The notes below the pieces were generated by a model, which saw only the letters and a list, made by a program, of their open reading frames with translations, ran no database searches and was not told the origin of the DNA. A DNA stretch of 64,000 nt, from assembly GCA_902486425.1 (NCBI GenBank), contig CABTOK010000008.1:62001-126000 (forward strand). Direction: 5' to 3'. Numbering within the stretch: the stretch's first letter is position 1; every line of letters begins with the position of its first letter. Below are positions 1 to 8,255 of this stretch, piece after piece. Position numbers and translations under genes: made by a program. Origin of the DNA: UBA11475 sp902486425. Lineage in GTDB: Bacteria; Bacillota; Clostridia; Christensenellales; Borkfalkiaceae.

Positions 1-3000
1 TGGGACATATCGAACTCGCTGCTCCCGTCGCTCACATATGGTACAGAAGCTCCAAAATTAACTTAATGCTCGACATGAGCCCCAAAGACGTGGAAGCGAT
101 TCTCGCTTTCTCGTCGCACGTCGTACTCGATCCCGGTAAGACTCAGCTTCAGTATAAGCAGGTTCTGACCGACGCGGAAAAGACCGAAGCGGAAGAAAAG
201 TACGGAGCGGGCTCCTTCAAAACGGGCATTGGCGCCGAAGCCATCAAAGAACTTTTAATGGCTATCGACCTTGAAAAAGAATCCGAAGAACTTCATAAAA
301 TCATCAACGAAAAGAACTCGGCGCAGAAGAGACAGAGAGCGGTTAAACGTCTCGAAGTCGTAGAAGCTTTCAGAAGAAGCAAACAGCGTCCCGAATGGAT
401 GATACTTGACGTTCTCCCGGTACTTCCCCCGAACTTAAGACCTATGGTCGCGCTCGACGGCGGAAGATTCGCGGCGTCCGACCTTAACGAACTCTACAGA
501 AGAGTAATCAACAGAAACAACAGATTAAAGAAATATATCGAATACGGCGCTCCCGACATAATGATCCGTAACGAAAAACGTATGCTTCAGGAAGCCGTAG
601 ACGCTCTTATCGAAAACGATAAGAAATCGAATCCCGTAAAAGGCGCGTCGAACAGAGCGCTTAAATCGCTTTCGCAGATGCTCAAGGGCAAACAGGGAAG
701 ATTCAGACAGAACCTTCTCGGCAAGCGTGTAGACTTCTCCGGACGTTCGGTTATCGTCGTAGGACCGGAACTCAAACTTTATCAGTGCGGTCTTCCGAAG
801 GAAATGGCTATCGAACTTTTCAAACCGTTCGTTATGGCTAAACTTCTCGAAAAGCACATTTCAGAAAACCACAGAGCGGCTAAAAACGACGTAGACAGAA
901 AGCGTCCCGAAGTATGGGATATTCTCGAAGAAGTAATAAAAGAACATCCCGTTCTCTTAAACCGCGCTCCTACGCTTCACAGACTTTCTATCCAGGCTTT
1001 CGAACCCGTTCTTATCGAAGGCAGAGCAATCAAACTTCACCCGCTCGTATGCGGCGCGTTCAACGCTGACTTCGACGGCGACCAGATGGCTATTCACGTT
1101 CCGCTTTCGATCGAAGCCCAGGCCGAAGCAAGATTCCTTATGCTCGCTTCGAATAATATTTTGAAGCTTGCCGACGGCAAACCGGTTATGAACCCCTCTC
1201 AGGATATGGTTATGGGTTCGTACTACCTTAACCTTGTAAGACGTCGTATCGGTAAAAAATACAACGCTAATCTCCGCGAAGACGAAAACGGCGAACTTTA
1301 CGAAGGACATTGGTACATTTCCGAAGACGAAGCGATGATGGCTCATCAGCTTAAAATCATCGGACTTCAGGACGAAATAGTGGTCCGTCGTACCGTGAAG
1401 ACTCCTTCCGGAAAAGAAATCTCCGGTCTTGTGCACACTACTGCCGGTAAGATTATATTCAACCAGAATATTCCTCAGGATCTCGGTTTTGTAAAGAGAG
1501 AAACCGACGAAGATTATTTAAGATACGAAATCGAACTCGACAAGTCCGTCAAGAAGAAAGATCTTTCGAAGATAGTAGACTACTCATTCAAAGTACACGG
1601 CGCGAAGACTACAGGCGAAGTTCTCGACAGAATCAAGGCTTTGGGTTACAAATACTCGACGCTCGCTTCCATAACGACTTCGGTATTCGACATGCACGTA
1701 CCCGAAACGAAGCAGGCTATAATCAAGGCTGCCGACGAAGAAGTTCTTAAAATCAACAAATTCTATAAGCGCGGCTACATAACCGATGCCGAAAGATATA
1801 AAAAGGTTATCGAAATCTGGGGTAAAGCAACTCAGGACGTTACCGACGAACTTAAAAAGACGCTCGACGATTACAACCCCATCTGGATGATGGCGGATTC
1901 CGGCGCCCGTGGTTCTATCGACCAGATAAAACAGCTCGCGGCAATGCGTGGTAACATGGCGGACCCGAACGGTCGTACCATCGAAATTCCCGTTAAATCG
2001 AACTTCCGTGAAGGTCTTTCGATATTGGAATACTTCATTTCTTCCCACGGCGGACGTAAAGGTATGGCGGATACCGCTCTTAAAACGGCTAACTCCGGTT
2101 ACCTTACCAGACGTCTCGTAGACGTTTCGCACGAAGTCGTAGTCACCGAAGAAGACTGTTTCGCTTCGAGCGGCGAAAAGCCTAAGGGAATGGTCGTCTC
2201 GGCAATAAGAGACATCAACGGCAAGATAGTAGAAAGCCTTGCCGACAGAATCAAGGGCAGATACACGGTAGACGACGTGGTTAATCCCGCTACCGGCGAA
2301 GTAATAGTCCCCGCCGACAGTATGATAACCGACGATCAGGCGGATGCCATCGACAAGGCGGGTATCGAATCCGTCGAAATCAGGAGCATCTTTACCTGTA
2401 AGTGCAAGAACGGTATCTGTGCGAAGTGCTACGGCAAAGATATGTCCAACGGTCAGCCCGTAAGACTCGGCGAAGCGGTAGGCGTTATCGCGGCGCAGTC
2501 CATCGGCGAACCCGGTACTCAGCTTACCATGCGTACCTTCCACACCGGCGGTATCGCGTCCACCGGAGACATCACCCAAGGTCTTCCGAGAGTTGAAGAA
2601 CTTTTCGAAGCGAGAAAGCCGAAGCATACGGCTATCGTATGCGAAAGCGCGGGTATCGCTCATATCGTAACCAAGGACAAACTCGTTCACGTTCAGATCG
2701 AAAAGGCTAATAAAGAAATCGACGATATAACCATTCCGTTCGGAACCAGCGTCATCGTAAAAGAAGGCGAAACGGTAGAACCCGGCACTATTCTTACCAG
2801 CGGTTCCGCATATCCGCAGGATATTTTAAGAACGCAGGGTATCAAGGGCGTTCAGGACTACATTCTTAAAGAAGTTCAGATGGTTTACCGCAGCCAGTCG
2901 GTTGAAATAAACGACAAGCACGTTGAAGTAATCATCAGACAGATGCTTAAAAAAGTTCAGATCGAAAACCCCGGCGACACCGATATTCTTCCCGGCGAAA

Positions 3001-3338
3001 AGGTCGATCTCTTCAAGTTCGAAGAAAAGAACCTCGAAGCTTTGGAACAGGGCAAACGTCCCGCAATCGGTAAGAGAGCGTTGCTCGGTATAACCGACAC
3101 CGCGCTTGCGACCGAAAGCTTCTTGTCGGCGGCTTCCTTCCAGGAAACGACGAGTGTTCTTACGGACGCGGCAATCAAGAACAAGATCGATCCGCTCGTA
3201 GGTCTTAAAGAAAACGTTATCATCGGTAAGCTTATCCCGGCGGGTACCGGCGTAGAAGCGTACAGACGTCTTTCGCCGCAGGTAATCGCTTCGGCTAAGG
3301 ATGAAGACGACGATAACGACGGACTTTTCGACGAATAA
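1..3338 (+). CDS. rpoC: RNA polymerase subunit beta', 5'-truncated by the window edge
   Basis: Catalytic beta' subunit of RNA polymerase. The frame is open from base 3 and reads GHIELAAPVAHIWYRSS before the first Met at 66, so the true start and the N-terminal zinc finger lie outside the window; about 1,111 residues are visible. The active-site Mg loop NADFDGDQ is encoded near 1065-1090. The second zinc site, with CKC and CAKC cysteines, is encoded near 2395-2435. The bridge-helix and trigger-loop region follows, with GEPGTQLTMRTFHTGG. The acidic C-terminus ends DDDNDGLFDE. It belongs to the usual rpoBC-str neighbourhood and precedes rpsL, but no L7Ae-like gene lies between them as in many Bacillota. 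Identity is certain; only the 5' end is missing. Confidence 0.99.
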   Translation, partial: GHIELAAPVAHIWYRSSKINLMLDMSPKDVEAILAFSSHVVLDPGKTQLQYKQVLTDAEKTEAEEKYGAGSFKTGIGAEAIKELLMAIDLEKESEELHKIINEKNSAQKRQRAVKRLEVVEAFRRSKQRPEWMILDVLPVLPPNLRPMVALDGGRFAASDLNELYRRVINRNNRLKKYIEYGAPDIMIRNEKRMLQEAVDALIENDKKSNPVKGASNRALKSLSQMLKGKQGRFRQNLLGKRVDFSGRSVIVVGPELKLYQCGLPKEMAIELFKPFVMAKLLEKHISENHRAAKNDVDRKRPEVWDILEEVIKEHPVLLNRAPTLHRLSIQAFEPVLIEGRAIKLHPLVCGAFNADFDGDQMAIHVPLSIEAQAEARFLMLASNNILKLADGKPVMNPSQDMVMGSYYLNLVRRRIGKKYNANLREDENGELYEGHWYISEDEAMMAHQLKIIGLQDEIVVRRTVKTPSGKEISGLVHTTAGKIIFNQNIPQDLGFVKRETDEDYLRYEIELDKSVKKKDLSKIVDYSFKVHGAKTTGEVLDRIKALGYKYSTLASITTSVFDMHVPETKQAIIKAADEEVLKINKFYKRGYITDAERYKKVIEIWGKATQDVTDELKKTLDDYNPIWMMADSGARGSIDQIKQLAAMRGNMADPNGRTIEIPVKSNFREGLSILEYFISSHGGRKGMADTALKTANSGYLTRRLVDVSHEVVVTEEDCFASSGEKPKGMVVSAIRDINGKIVESLADRIKGRYTVDDVVNPATGEVIVPADSMITDDQADAIDKAGIESVEIRSIFTCKCKNGICAKCYGKDMSNGQPVRLGEAVGVIAAQSIGEPGTQLTMRTFHTGGIASTGDITQGLPRVEELFEARKPKHTAIVCESAGIAHIVTKDKLVHVQIEKANKEIDDITIPFGTSVIVKEGETVEPGTILTSGSAYPQDILRTQGIKGVQDYILKEVQMVYRSQSVEINDKHVEVIIRQMLKKVQIENPGDTDILPGEKVDLFKFEEKNLEALEQGKRPAIGKRALLGITDTALATESFLSAASFQETTSVLTDAAIKNKIDPLVGLKENVIIGKLIPAGTGVEAYRRLSPQVIASAKDEDDDNDGLFDE

Positions 3339-3370
3339 TAAAGTAAAAACAAAACCATAAAACGCTTTAT

Positions 3371-3397
3371 TCCGTTCCGCGGCGAACGCGGGACGGA
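3371..3397 (+). terminator. Hairpin downstream of rpoC
   Basis: An 11-base-pair stem (TCCGTTCCGCG with CGCGGGACGGA, one G-U pair) closes a GCGAA loop 33 bases after the rpoC stop. The sequence after it is ATAAATTGCG rather than a U run, so it may be a weak terminator, an mRNA 3'-end stabiliser or a processing site. The rest of 3339-3601 holds the rpsL promoter and leader. Confidence 0.4.
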
Positions 3398-3476
3398 TAA
3401 ATTGCGTAAAAGTAATAAAACAGGCGATTTTAAGCTCTTTTAAAGGGGTAAAACGCCGATTACCGCATAAAATTGT

Positions 3477-3506
3477 TTGACTTTATAAGATATAAAGTGC
3501 TAAAAT
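3477..3506 (+). promoter_or_regulatory. Promoter of rpsL, extended -10
   Basis: TTGACT at 3477-3482 and TAAAAT at 3501-3506 are separated by 18 bases, and TGC directly precedes the -10, giving an extended -10 element. The transcript would have a leader of about 90 bases. That leader contains a small hairpin at 3553-3568 (AAACGG, GAAA tetraloop, CCGTTT) and ends in a strong AAGGAGG site before rpsL. The str genes therefore seem able to be transcribed separately from rpoBC. Confidence 0.65.
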
Positions 3507-3601
3507 AATTAAGTTGCGAAAAGAATAAAAAGTTTCACAAAAAGACTTCTTTAAACGGGAAACCGTTTTGGAATATCCGAAAAATTCAAGGAGGTAAAAA
3601 A

Positions 3602-3973
3602 ATGCCCACAATCAACCAGTTAATCAGACAGGGTAGAAAGAAGATAACTTATAAGTCTAAGTCCCCGATTCTCGACGAATGTCCTCAGAAGCGCGGCGTA
3701 TGCCTTACCGTTACCACTACTACTCCCAAAAAACCTAACTCGGCTCTTCGTAAGATCGCCAGAGTTCGTCTGACAAACAAGGGTGAAGGTATCGTTTACA
3801 TTCCCGGTGAAGGTCACAACCTTCAGGAACACAGCTCTGTTCTTATCCGTGGCGGAAGAGTCAAGGATTTACCCGGTGTAAGATATCACATCATCCGTGG
3901 CGCATTGGATACCGCCGGCGTTGCAAAACGCGGTCAGGCGAGATCTAAATACGGCGCTAAAAAGTCTAAATAA
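3602..3973 (+). CDS. rpsL: 30S ribosomal protein S12
   Basis: Small-subunit protein at the decoding centre. The 123-residue product begins MPTINQLIRQGRKK and has both conserved loops that face the A site: TPKKPNSALRK and GGRVKDLPGVRYH. The lysines whose mutation gives streptomycin resistance elsewhere are wild type here. The length is normal for short S12 proteins that lack the insert of some Gram-positive forms. The start is set by a strong AAGGAGG site seven bases upstream. It is first in its transcript and is followed by rpsG after an unusually long, structured gap. Confidence 0.98.
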   Translation: MPTINQLIRQGRKKITYKSKSPILDECPQKRGVCLTVTTTTPKKPNSALRKIARVRLTNKGEGIVYIPGEGHNLQEHSSVLIRGGRVKDLPGVRYHIIRGALDTAGVAKRGQARSKYGAKKSK

Positions 3974-4029
3974 TAGATATATTGTTTAAATTAATTTAAA
4001 TCATTATAATATTATTCAGAACAGGTTTA

Positions 4030-4164
4030 CCTACTGTTTCGGATTTTTCAGAACGATAAGACCGATAAGTAGGCAGTATTCCGCAAGGAAGAAGGTTCGC
4101 TTGCCGCAAAGGTTTAAGCGATAGCTGTACTTTGGGTTTTACCCAAAACAACGCGAAAAGCGTT
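4030..4164 (+). promoter_or_regulatory. Structured rpsL-rpsG intercistronic RNA
   Basis: The 217-base gap between rpsL and rpsG contains several potential RNA stems. CCTACT (4030-4035) can pair with AGTAGG (4068-4073), continued inside by TCGG/CCGA. An alternative stem, ACAG (4021-4024) with CTGT (4034-4037), would compete with it. Two compact hairpins follow: TTTGGG/CCCAAA at 4131-4147 and AACGC/GCGTT at 4150-4164. They end just before the AAAGGAGG site of rpsG. In E. coli, S7 binds the rpsL-rpsG gap to control translation; by analogy this could be an S7 site, but no known motif is recognisable. Confidence 0.4.
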
Positions 4165-4190
4165 TTAAAAATTTAAAGGAGGATATAAAC

Positions 4191-4661
4191 ATGCCCAGAA
4201 GAGGTAATGTACCGAAAAGAGACGTATTACCCGATCCTATGTACAACAGCACCGTTGTTGCGAAGGTTGTCAATCAGGTAATGCTTGACGGAAAGAAAGG
4301 CATAGCGCAGAACATCGTTTACGACGCATTCAAGACTATGTCCGAAAAATTAGGACAGGAACCGATGGACATTTTCAATCAGGCGATTGAAAATATCAAG
4401 CCCATGGTCGAAGTCAAGGCTAAACGTATAGGCGGCGCAAACTATCAGGTTCCGCTTGAAATCAGAGAAGAAAGAAGACAGACTCTTGCTATCCGTTGGC
4501 TCGTCATCGCGGCGAGAAAGAGAAGCGAAAGAGACATGTCGGCTAAACTTGCCGGCGAACTCATGGACGCTTACAACAACACCGGCGCGGCTGTCAAGAA
4601 GAAAGAAGACACCCACAGAATGGCTGAAGCTAACAGAGCTTTCGCGCATTATAAATTTTAA
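4191..4661 (+). CDS. rpsG: 30S ribosomal protein S7
   Basis: Primary 16S rRNA-binding protein that nucleates the 30S head. The 156-residue product begins MPRRGNVPKRDVLPDP and contains IGGANYQVP and RRQTLAIRWL, conserved S7 segments. It ends HRMAEANRAFAHYKF, the usual C-terminus. An AAAGGAGG site precedes the ATG. It is followed by fusA after 17 bases, so the two are surely cotranscribed. Confidence 0.98.
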   Translation: MPRRGNVPKRDVLPDPMYNSTVVAKVVNQVMLDGKKGIAQNIVYDAFKTMSEKLGQEPMDIFNQAIENIKPMVEVKAKRIGGANYQVPLEIREERRQTLAIRWLVIAARKRSERDMSAKLAGELMDAYNNTGAAVKKKEDTHRMAEANRAFAHYKF

Positions 4662-4678
4662 TTACGGAGTAAAAAATA

Positions 4679-6763
4679 ATGCCCAGACAATATAGCTTAC
4701 AAGTTACCAGAAACATCGGTATTATGGCGCACATCGACGCAGGTAAAACCACCACGACCGAAAGAATTTTGTTCTATACGGGCAAAACTCACAAAATCGG
4801 CGAAGTTCACGACGGCGCGGCAACCATGGACTGGATGGTTCAGGAACAGGAAAGAGGTATTACCATTACTTCCGCCGCTACCACCTGCCAGTGGAAATAC
4901 GACAACGTAATCCATAACATCAACATCATCGATACCCCGGGACACGTTGACTTCACCGTAGAAGTCGAACGTTCTCTTCGCGTACTCGACGGCGCGGTAG
5001 CTACGTTCACCGCTAAGGAAGGCGTTCAGCCGCAGTCCGAAACCGTATGGAGACAGGCCGACAAGTATCACGTTCCGAGAATTGCTTACATCAACAAGAT
5101 GGACGTTAACGGCGCGGACTTCCAGAACTCGGTTCACATGCTTAAAGAACGTCTTAAAGCGCCCGCTTTCCCCGTAACGATTCCTATCGGTAAAGAAGAT
5201 TCTTTCGTAGGCGTTATCGACGTAATTACGAGAAAAGCAGACATTTATAAAGACGATAAGGGACTTCAGATCGAAGTTACCGATGTTCCCGACGAATATA
5301 AGGACGAAGTCGAAGAAGCGAGAGCCGCTCTTGTAGAAGCCGCAGCCGAAGCCGACGACGAACTTATGGAAAAATACTTTGAAAACGGAGACCTTTCGGT
5401 CGAAGATATCAAAAAAGGTTTGAGAAAAGCTACCATCGCGATGAAGGCTGTTCCCGTATTCTGCGGATCTTCGCATAAGAATAAGGGCGTTCAGAACCTT
5501 CTCGACGGTATCTGCGCTTATCTTCCCAGCCCGCTTGACGTAGACCACGTTAAAGGAACCAACCTTAAAGGCGAAGAAGAAATCAGAAAGACTTCCGACG
5601 AAGAACCCTTCGCGGGACTTGCGTTCAAGATCGCGGCGGACCCGTTCGTAGGAAAGCTCGCTTTCTTCAGATGCTACTCCGGTAAGCTTACCACCGGTTC
5701 TTACGTTTACAACTCCACTAAGGGCAAACGTGAAAGAATCGCTCGTATCCTTAAGATGCACGCTAACCACAGAGAAGAAGTCGAAGAAATTTATTCCGGC
5801 GACATCTGCGCTATCGTAGGTCTTAAAGAAACGACTACAGGCGACACGCTCTGCGACGAAACGAATCCCATCGTACTCGAAAAGATGGAATTCCCCGAAC
5901 CCGTTATCGAAGTCGCTATCGAACCCAAAACCAAAGCCGGACAGGAAAAGATGGGCTTCGCTCTCGCAAAACTTGCTGAAGAAGATCCCACCTTCAAAAC
6001 CTATACCAACAGCGAAACCGGTCAGACAATCATCGCAGGTATGGGCGAACTTCACCTTGAAATCATCGTAGACAGACTTCTGAGAGAATTCAGAGTAGAA
6101 GCTAACGTAGGCAGACCGCAGGTTTCGTATAAAGAAACTATACGTCAGGCAGTCGACGCGGAAGGTATGTTCAAGCGTCAGTCCGGCGGTCACGGTCAGT
6201 ACGGTCATTGTAAAATTCACCTTATTCCGCAGGAACCGGGCAAAGGTTACGAATTCGTTGACGAAACCGTCGGCGGATCCATTCCCAAGGAATTCATTCA
6301 GCCTATCAACAAAGGTATTCAGGAAGCGGCTAAAACCGGTATTCTCGCCGGATACGAAGTCGTTGACTTCAAAGTCGTCGTTTACGACGGATCTTTCCAC
6401 GAAGTCGACTCTTCCGAAATGGCATTCAAGATCGCAGGCTCCATGGCTCTTAAAGACGGTCTTGCGAAGGCTAAACCCGTCCTTCTCGAACCCATCATGA
6501 AGGTTGAAGTTCTCGTTCCCGATCAGTATTTCGGCGACATCATGGGACAGGTTACTTCGAAGAGAGGTATCATCAACACGACCGACGACAGAATGGGCGT
6601 CAAAGTAATCGACGCATTCGTTCCGCTTTCCGAAATGTTCGGATACGCTACCGACCTTCGTTCGAGAACGCAGGGCAGAGGCAACTACACAATGCAGTTC
6701 GATCACTATGCGGAAGTTCCGAAGTCCGTTGCCGAAAAGATTATCGCAGGCAAAAAGGCTTAA
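4679..6763 (+). CDS. fusA: Translation elongation factor G
   Basis: GTPase that drives tRNA-mRNA translocation and, with RRF, ribosome recycling. The product is 694 residues, full length. G1 is AHIDAGKTTTTER near residue 17, switch II is DTPGHVDF near residue 80 and G4 is NKMD near residue 135. Domains II to V follow, with the domain IV stretch RQSGGHGQYGH. It is the last gene before a gap that carries an independent tuf promoter, and I see no strong terminator between fusA and tuf. A very long open antisense frame overlaps it and is a codon-bias artefact. Confidence 0.99.
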   Translation: MPRQYSLQVTRNIGIMAHIDAGKTTTTERILFYTGKTHKIGEVHDGAATMDWMVQEQERGITITSAATTCQWKYDNVIHNINIIDTPGHVDFTVEVERSLRVLDGAVATFTAKEGVQPQSETVWRQADKYHVPRIAYINKMDVNGADFQNSVHMLKERLKAPAFPVTIPIGKEDSFVGVIDVITRKADIYKDDKGLQIEVTDVPDEYKDEVEEARAALVEAAAEADDELMEKYFENGDLSVEDIKKGLRKATIAMKAVPVFCGSSHKNKGVQNLLDGICAYLPSPLDVDHVKGTNLKGEEEIRKTSDEEPFAGLAFKIAADPFVGKLAFFRCYSGKLTTGSYVYNSTKGKRERIARILKMHANHREEVEEIYSGDICAIVGLKETTTGDTLCDETNPIVLEKMEFPEPVIEVAIEPKTKAGQEKMGFALAKLAEEDPTFKTYTNSETGQTIIAGMGELHLEIIVDRLLREFRVEANVGRPQVSYKETIRQAVDAEGMFKRQSGGHGQYGHCKIHLIPQEPGKGYEFVDETVGGSIPKEFIQPINKGIQEAAKTGILAGYEVVDFKVVVYDGSFHEVDSSEMAFKIAGSMALKDGLAKAKPVLLEPIMKVEVLVPDQYFGDIMGQVTSKRGIINTTDDRMGVKVIDAFVPLSEMFGYATDLRSRTQGRGNYTMQFDHYAEVPKSVAEKIIAGKKA

Positions 6764-6785
6764 TTCATAAAAGTTTAAAAAAGTA

Positions 6786-6814
6786 TTGACAATTGCGATT
6801 TTGTTTTGTACAAT
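6786..6814 (+). promoter_or_regulatory. Promoter of tuf
   Basis: A consensus TTGACA at 6786-6791 and TACAAT at 6809-6814 are exactly 17 bases apart. They lie about 100 bases upstream of the tuf ATG, so EF-Tu can be made independently of the str transcript. The A-rich leader ends in a GGAGG site. Confidence 0.8.
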
Positions 6815-6915
6815 ACTATTATAAATACGGTATAAAAACCGTAAAAACGGGGCAAAACCCATAAATAAAAAAATAAAATTAAAAATAAAATTCAGAAAAT
6901 CTGGAGGAAACTAAA

Positions 6916-8136
6916 ATGGCAAAAGCTAAATTTGACAGAAGCAAACCGCACGTTAATATCGGCACCATCGGACACGTTGACCATGGTAAGACCACTTTAA
7001 CTGCTGCTATCACCATGACGCTTGCTGCTCTCGGCGACGCTCAGAAAATGAGATACGATGAAATCGATAAAGCTCCCGAAGAAAAGGCAAGAGGTATAAC
7101 AATTAACACCGCTCACGTAGAATATCAGACCGAAAAGCGTCACTATGCTCACGTTGACTGCCCGGGCCACGCCGACTATGTTAAAAACATGATCACCGGC
7201 GCTGCTCAGATGGACGGCGCGATCCTCGTAGTTGCCGCTACCGACGGCCCGATGCCCCAGACCAGAGAACATATTCTTCTTGCTCGTCAGGTAGGCGTTC
7301 CCTATATCGTAGTATTCCTTAACAAGTGCGACCAGCTCGACGATCCCGAACTTCTCGAACTCGTTGAAATGGAAGTAAGAGAACTTTTAAGCTCCTATGA
7401 TTTCCCGGGCGACGAAATCCCGATCATCAAAGGTTCCGCTCTTAAAGCTCTTGAATATGCTCAGGGCGACCACACTGCCGAAGAAATCAAGAACGCTCCC
7501 GAATGCAAATGCATTTTCGAACTTATGGACGCTGTTGATACCTACATTCCGACTCCCGCAAGAGAATCCGACAAACCCTTCCTTCTTCCCGTTGAAGACG
7601 TATTCACGATCTCCGGACGTGGTACCGTTGCTACCGGCCGTGTAGAAAGAGGCGTTGCTAAAGTTGGCGATCCTTGCGAAATCGTTGGTCTTGAAGAAAA
7701 GGCTAAGACTTCGGTTATCACCGGTCTTGAAATGTTCAGAAAGACTCTTGACGAAGCTCAGGCAGGCGACAACGTCGGCGCTCTTTTAAGAGGTATCGAC
7801 CGTAAAGACATCGAAAGAGGTCAGGTTATCGCAAAACCGGGTTCCGTTCATCCCCACACCGAATTTGAAGGACAGGTTTACGTATTAAAGCAGGAAGAAG
7901 GCGGACGTCATACTCCTTTCTTCAACAACTACAGACCGCAGTTCTATTTCAGAACCACCGACGTTACCGGAACGATTGAACTTCCCGAAGGCGTTGAAAT
8001 GGTTATGCCCGGCGACAACGTTAAGATCGACGTTAAATTGATCACTCCCGTCGCTATGGAAGAAGGTCTCAGATTCGCTATCCGTGAAGGCGGCAGAACC
8101 GTCGGATCGGGCGTTGTTTCCAAGATCAAGAAATAA
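6916..8136 (+). CDS. tuf: Translation elongation factor Tu
   Basis: GTPase that delivers aminoacyl-tRNA to the ribosome. The product is 406 residues, slightly longer than the usual 395-400. G1 is GHVDHGKTT, switch I includes ARGITINTAH, switch II is DCPGHADY and G4 is NKCD. Domain II begins around FTISGRGTVATGRVERG and domain III ends GGRTVGSGVVSKI. It has its own promoter and ends in a strong terminator. The gene that usually follows in Bacillota (rpsJ and the S10 cluster) is absent; a divergently oriented galactosidase gene lies there instead. Confidence 0.99.
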   Translation: MAKAKFDRSKPHVNIGTIGHVDHGKTTLTAAITMTLAALGDAQKMRYDEIDKAPEEKARGITINTAHVEYQTEKRHYAHVDCPGHADYVKNMITGAAQMDGAILVVAATDGPMPQTREHILLARQVGVPYIVVFLNKCDQLDDPELLELVEMEVRELLSSYDFPGDEIPIIKGSALKALEYAQGDHTAEEIKNAPECKCIFELMDAVDTYIPTPARESDKPFLLPVEDVFTISGRGTVATGRVERGVAKVGDPCEIVGLEEKAKTSVITGLEMFRKTLDEAQAGDNVGALLRGIDRKDIERGQVIAKPGSVHPHTEFEGQVYVLKQEEGGRHTPFFNNYRPQFYFRTTDVTGTIELPEGVEMVMPGDNVKIDVKLITPVAMEEGLRFAIREGGRTVGSGVVSKIKK

Positions 8137-8158
8137 GCTTCGACTTAAATCTGAAATA

Positions 8159-8190
8159 AAAAGACTATCCGTAAGGGTAGTCTTTTCTTT
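8159..8190 (+). terminator. Intrinsic terminator of tuf
   Basis: The stem AAAAGACTATCC pairs with GGGTAGTCTTTT across a GTAA loop (12 pairs with one G-U) and is followed by CTTT. It lies 22 bases after the tuf stop codon. Confidence 0.9.
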
Positions 8191-8198
8191 ATACAAGA

Positions 8199-8237
8199 AA
8201 CAGGCACTCGCGGTATAATTCTCGGGTGCCTGTTTTT
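8199..8237. terminator. Terminator between convergent tuf and galactosidase genes
   Basis: AACAGGCACTCG pairs with CGGGTGCCTGTT around a 12-base loop. It is followed by five T on the + strand and by TTTCTT on the - strand, so it can act in both directions. On the - strand it serves the GH42 gene, whose stop is 19 bases away. Confidence 0.75.
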
Positions 8238-8255
8238 ATGAGGATTATTATCAAT

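Noticed and set aside
1584..2690. A 368-codon open frame antisense to rpoC
   Set aside because: Same codon-bias effect as above; rpoC on the + strand is certain.
4697..6862. A 721-codon open frame antisense to fusA
   Set aside because: It mirrors fusA exactly, has no ribosome site and encodes no recognisable protein. The strong GAA/GAC/TTC codon bias leaves the antisense frame without stops.
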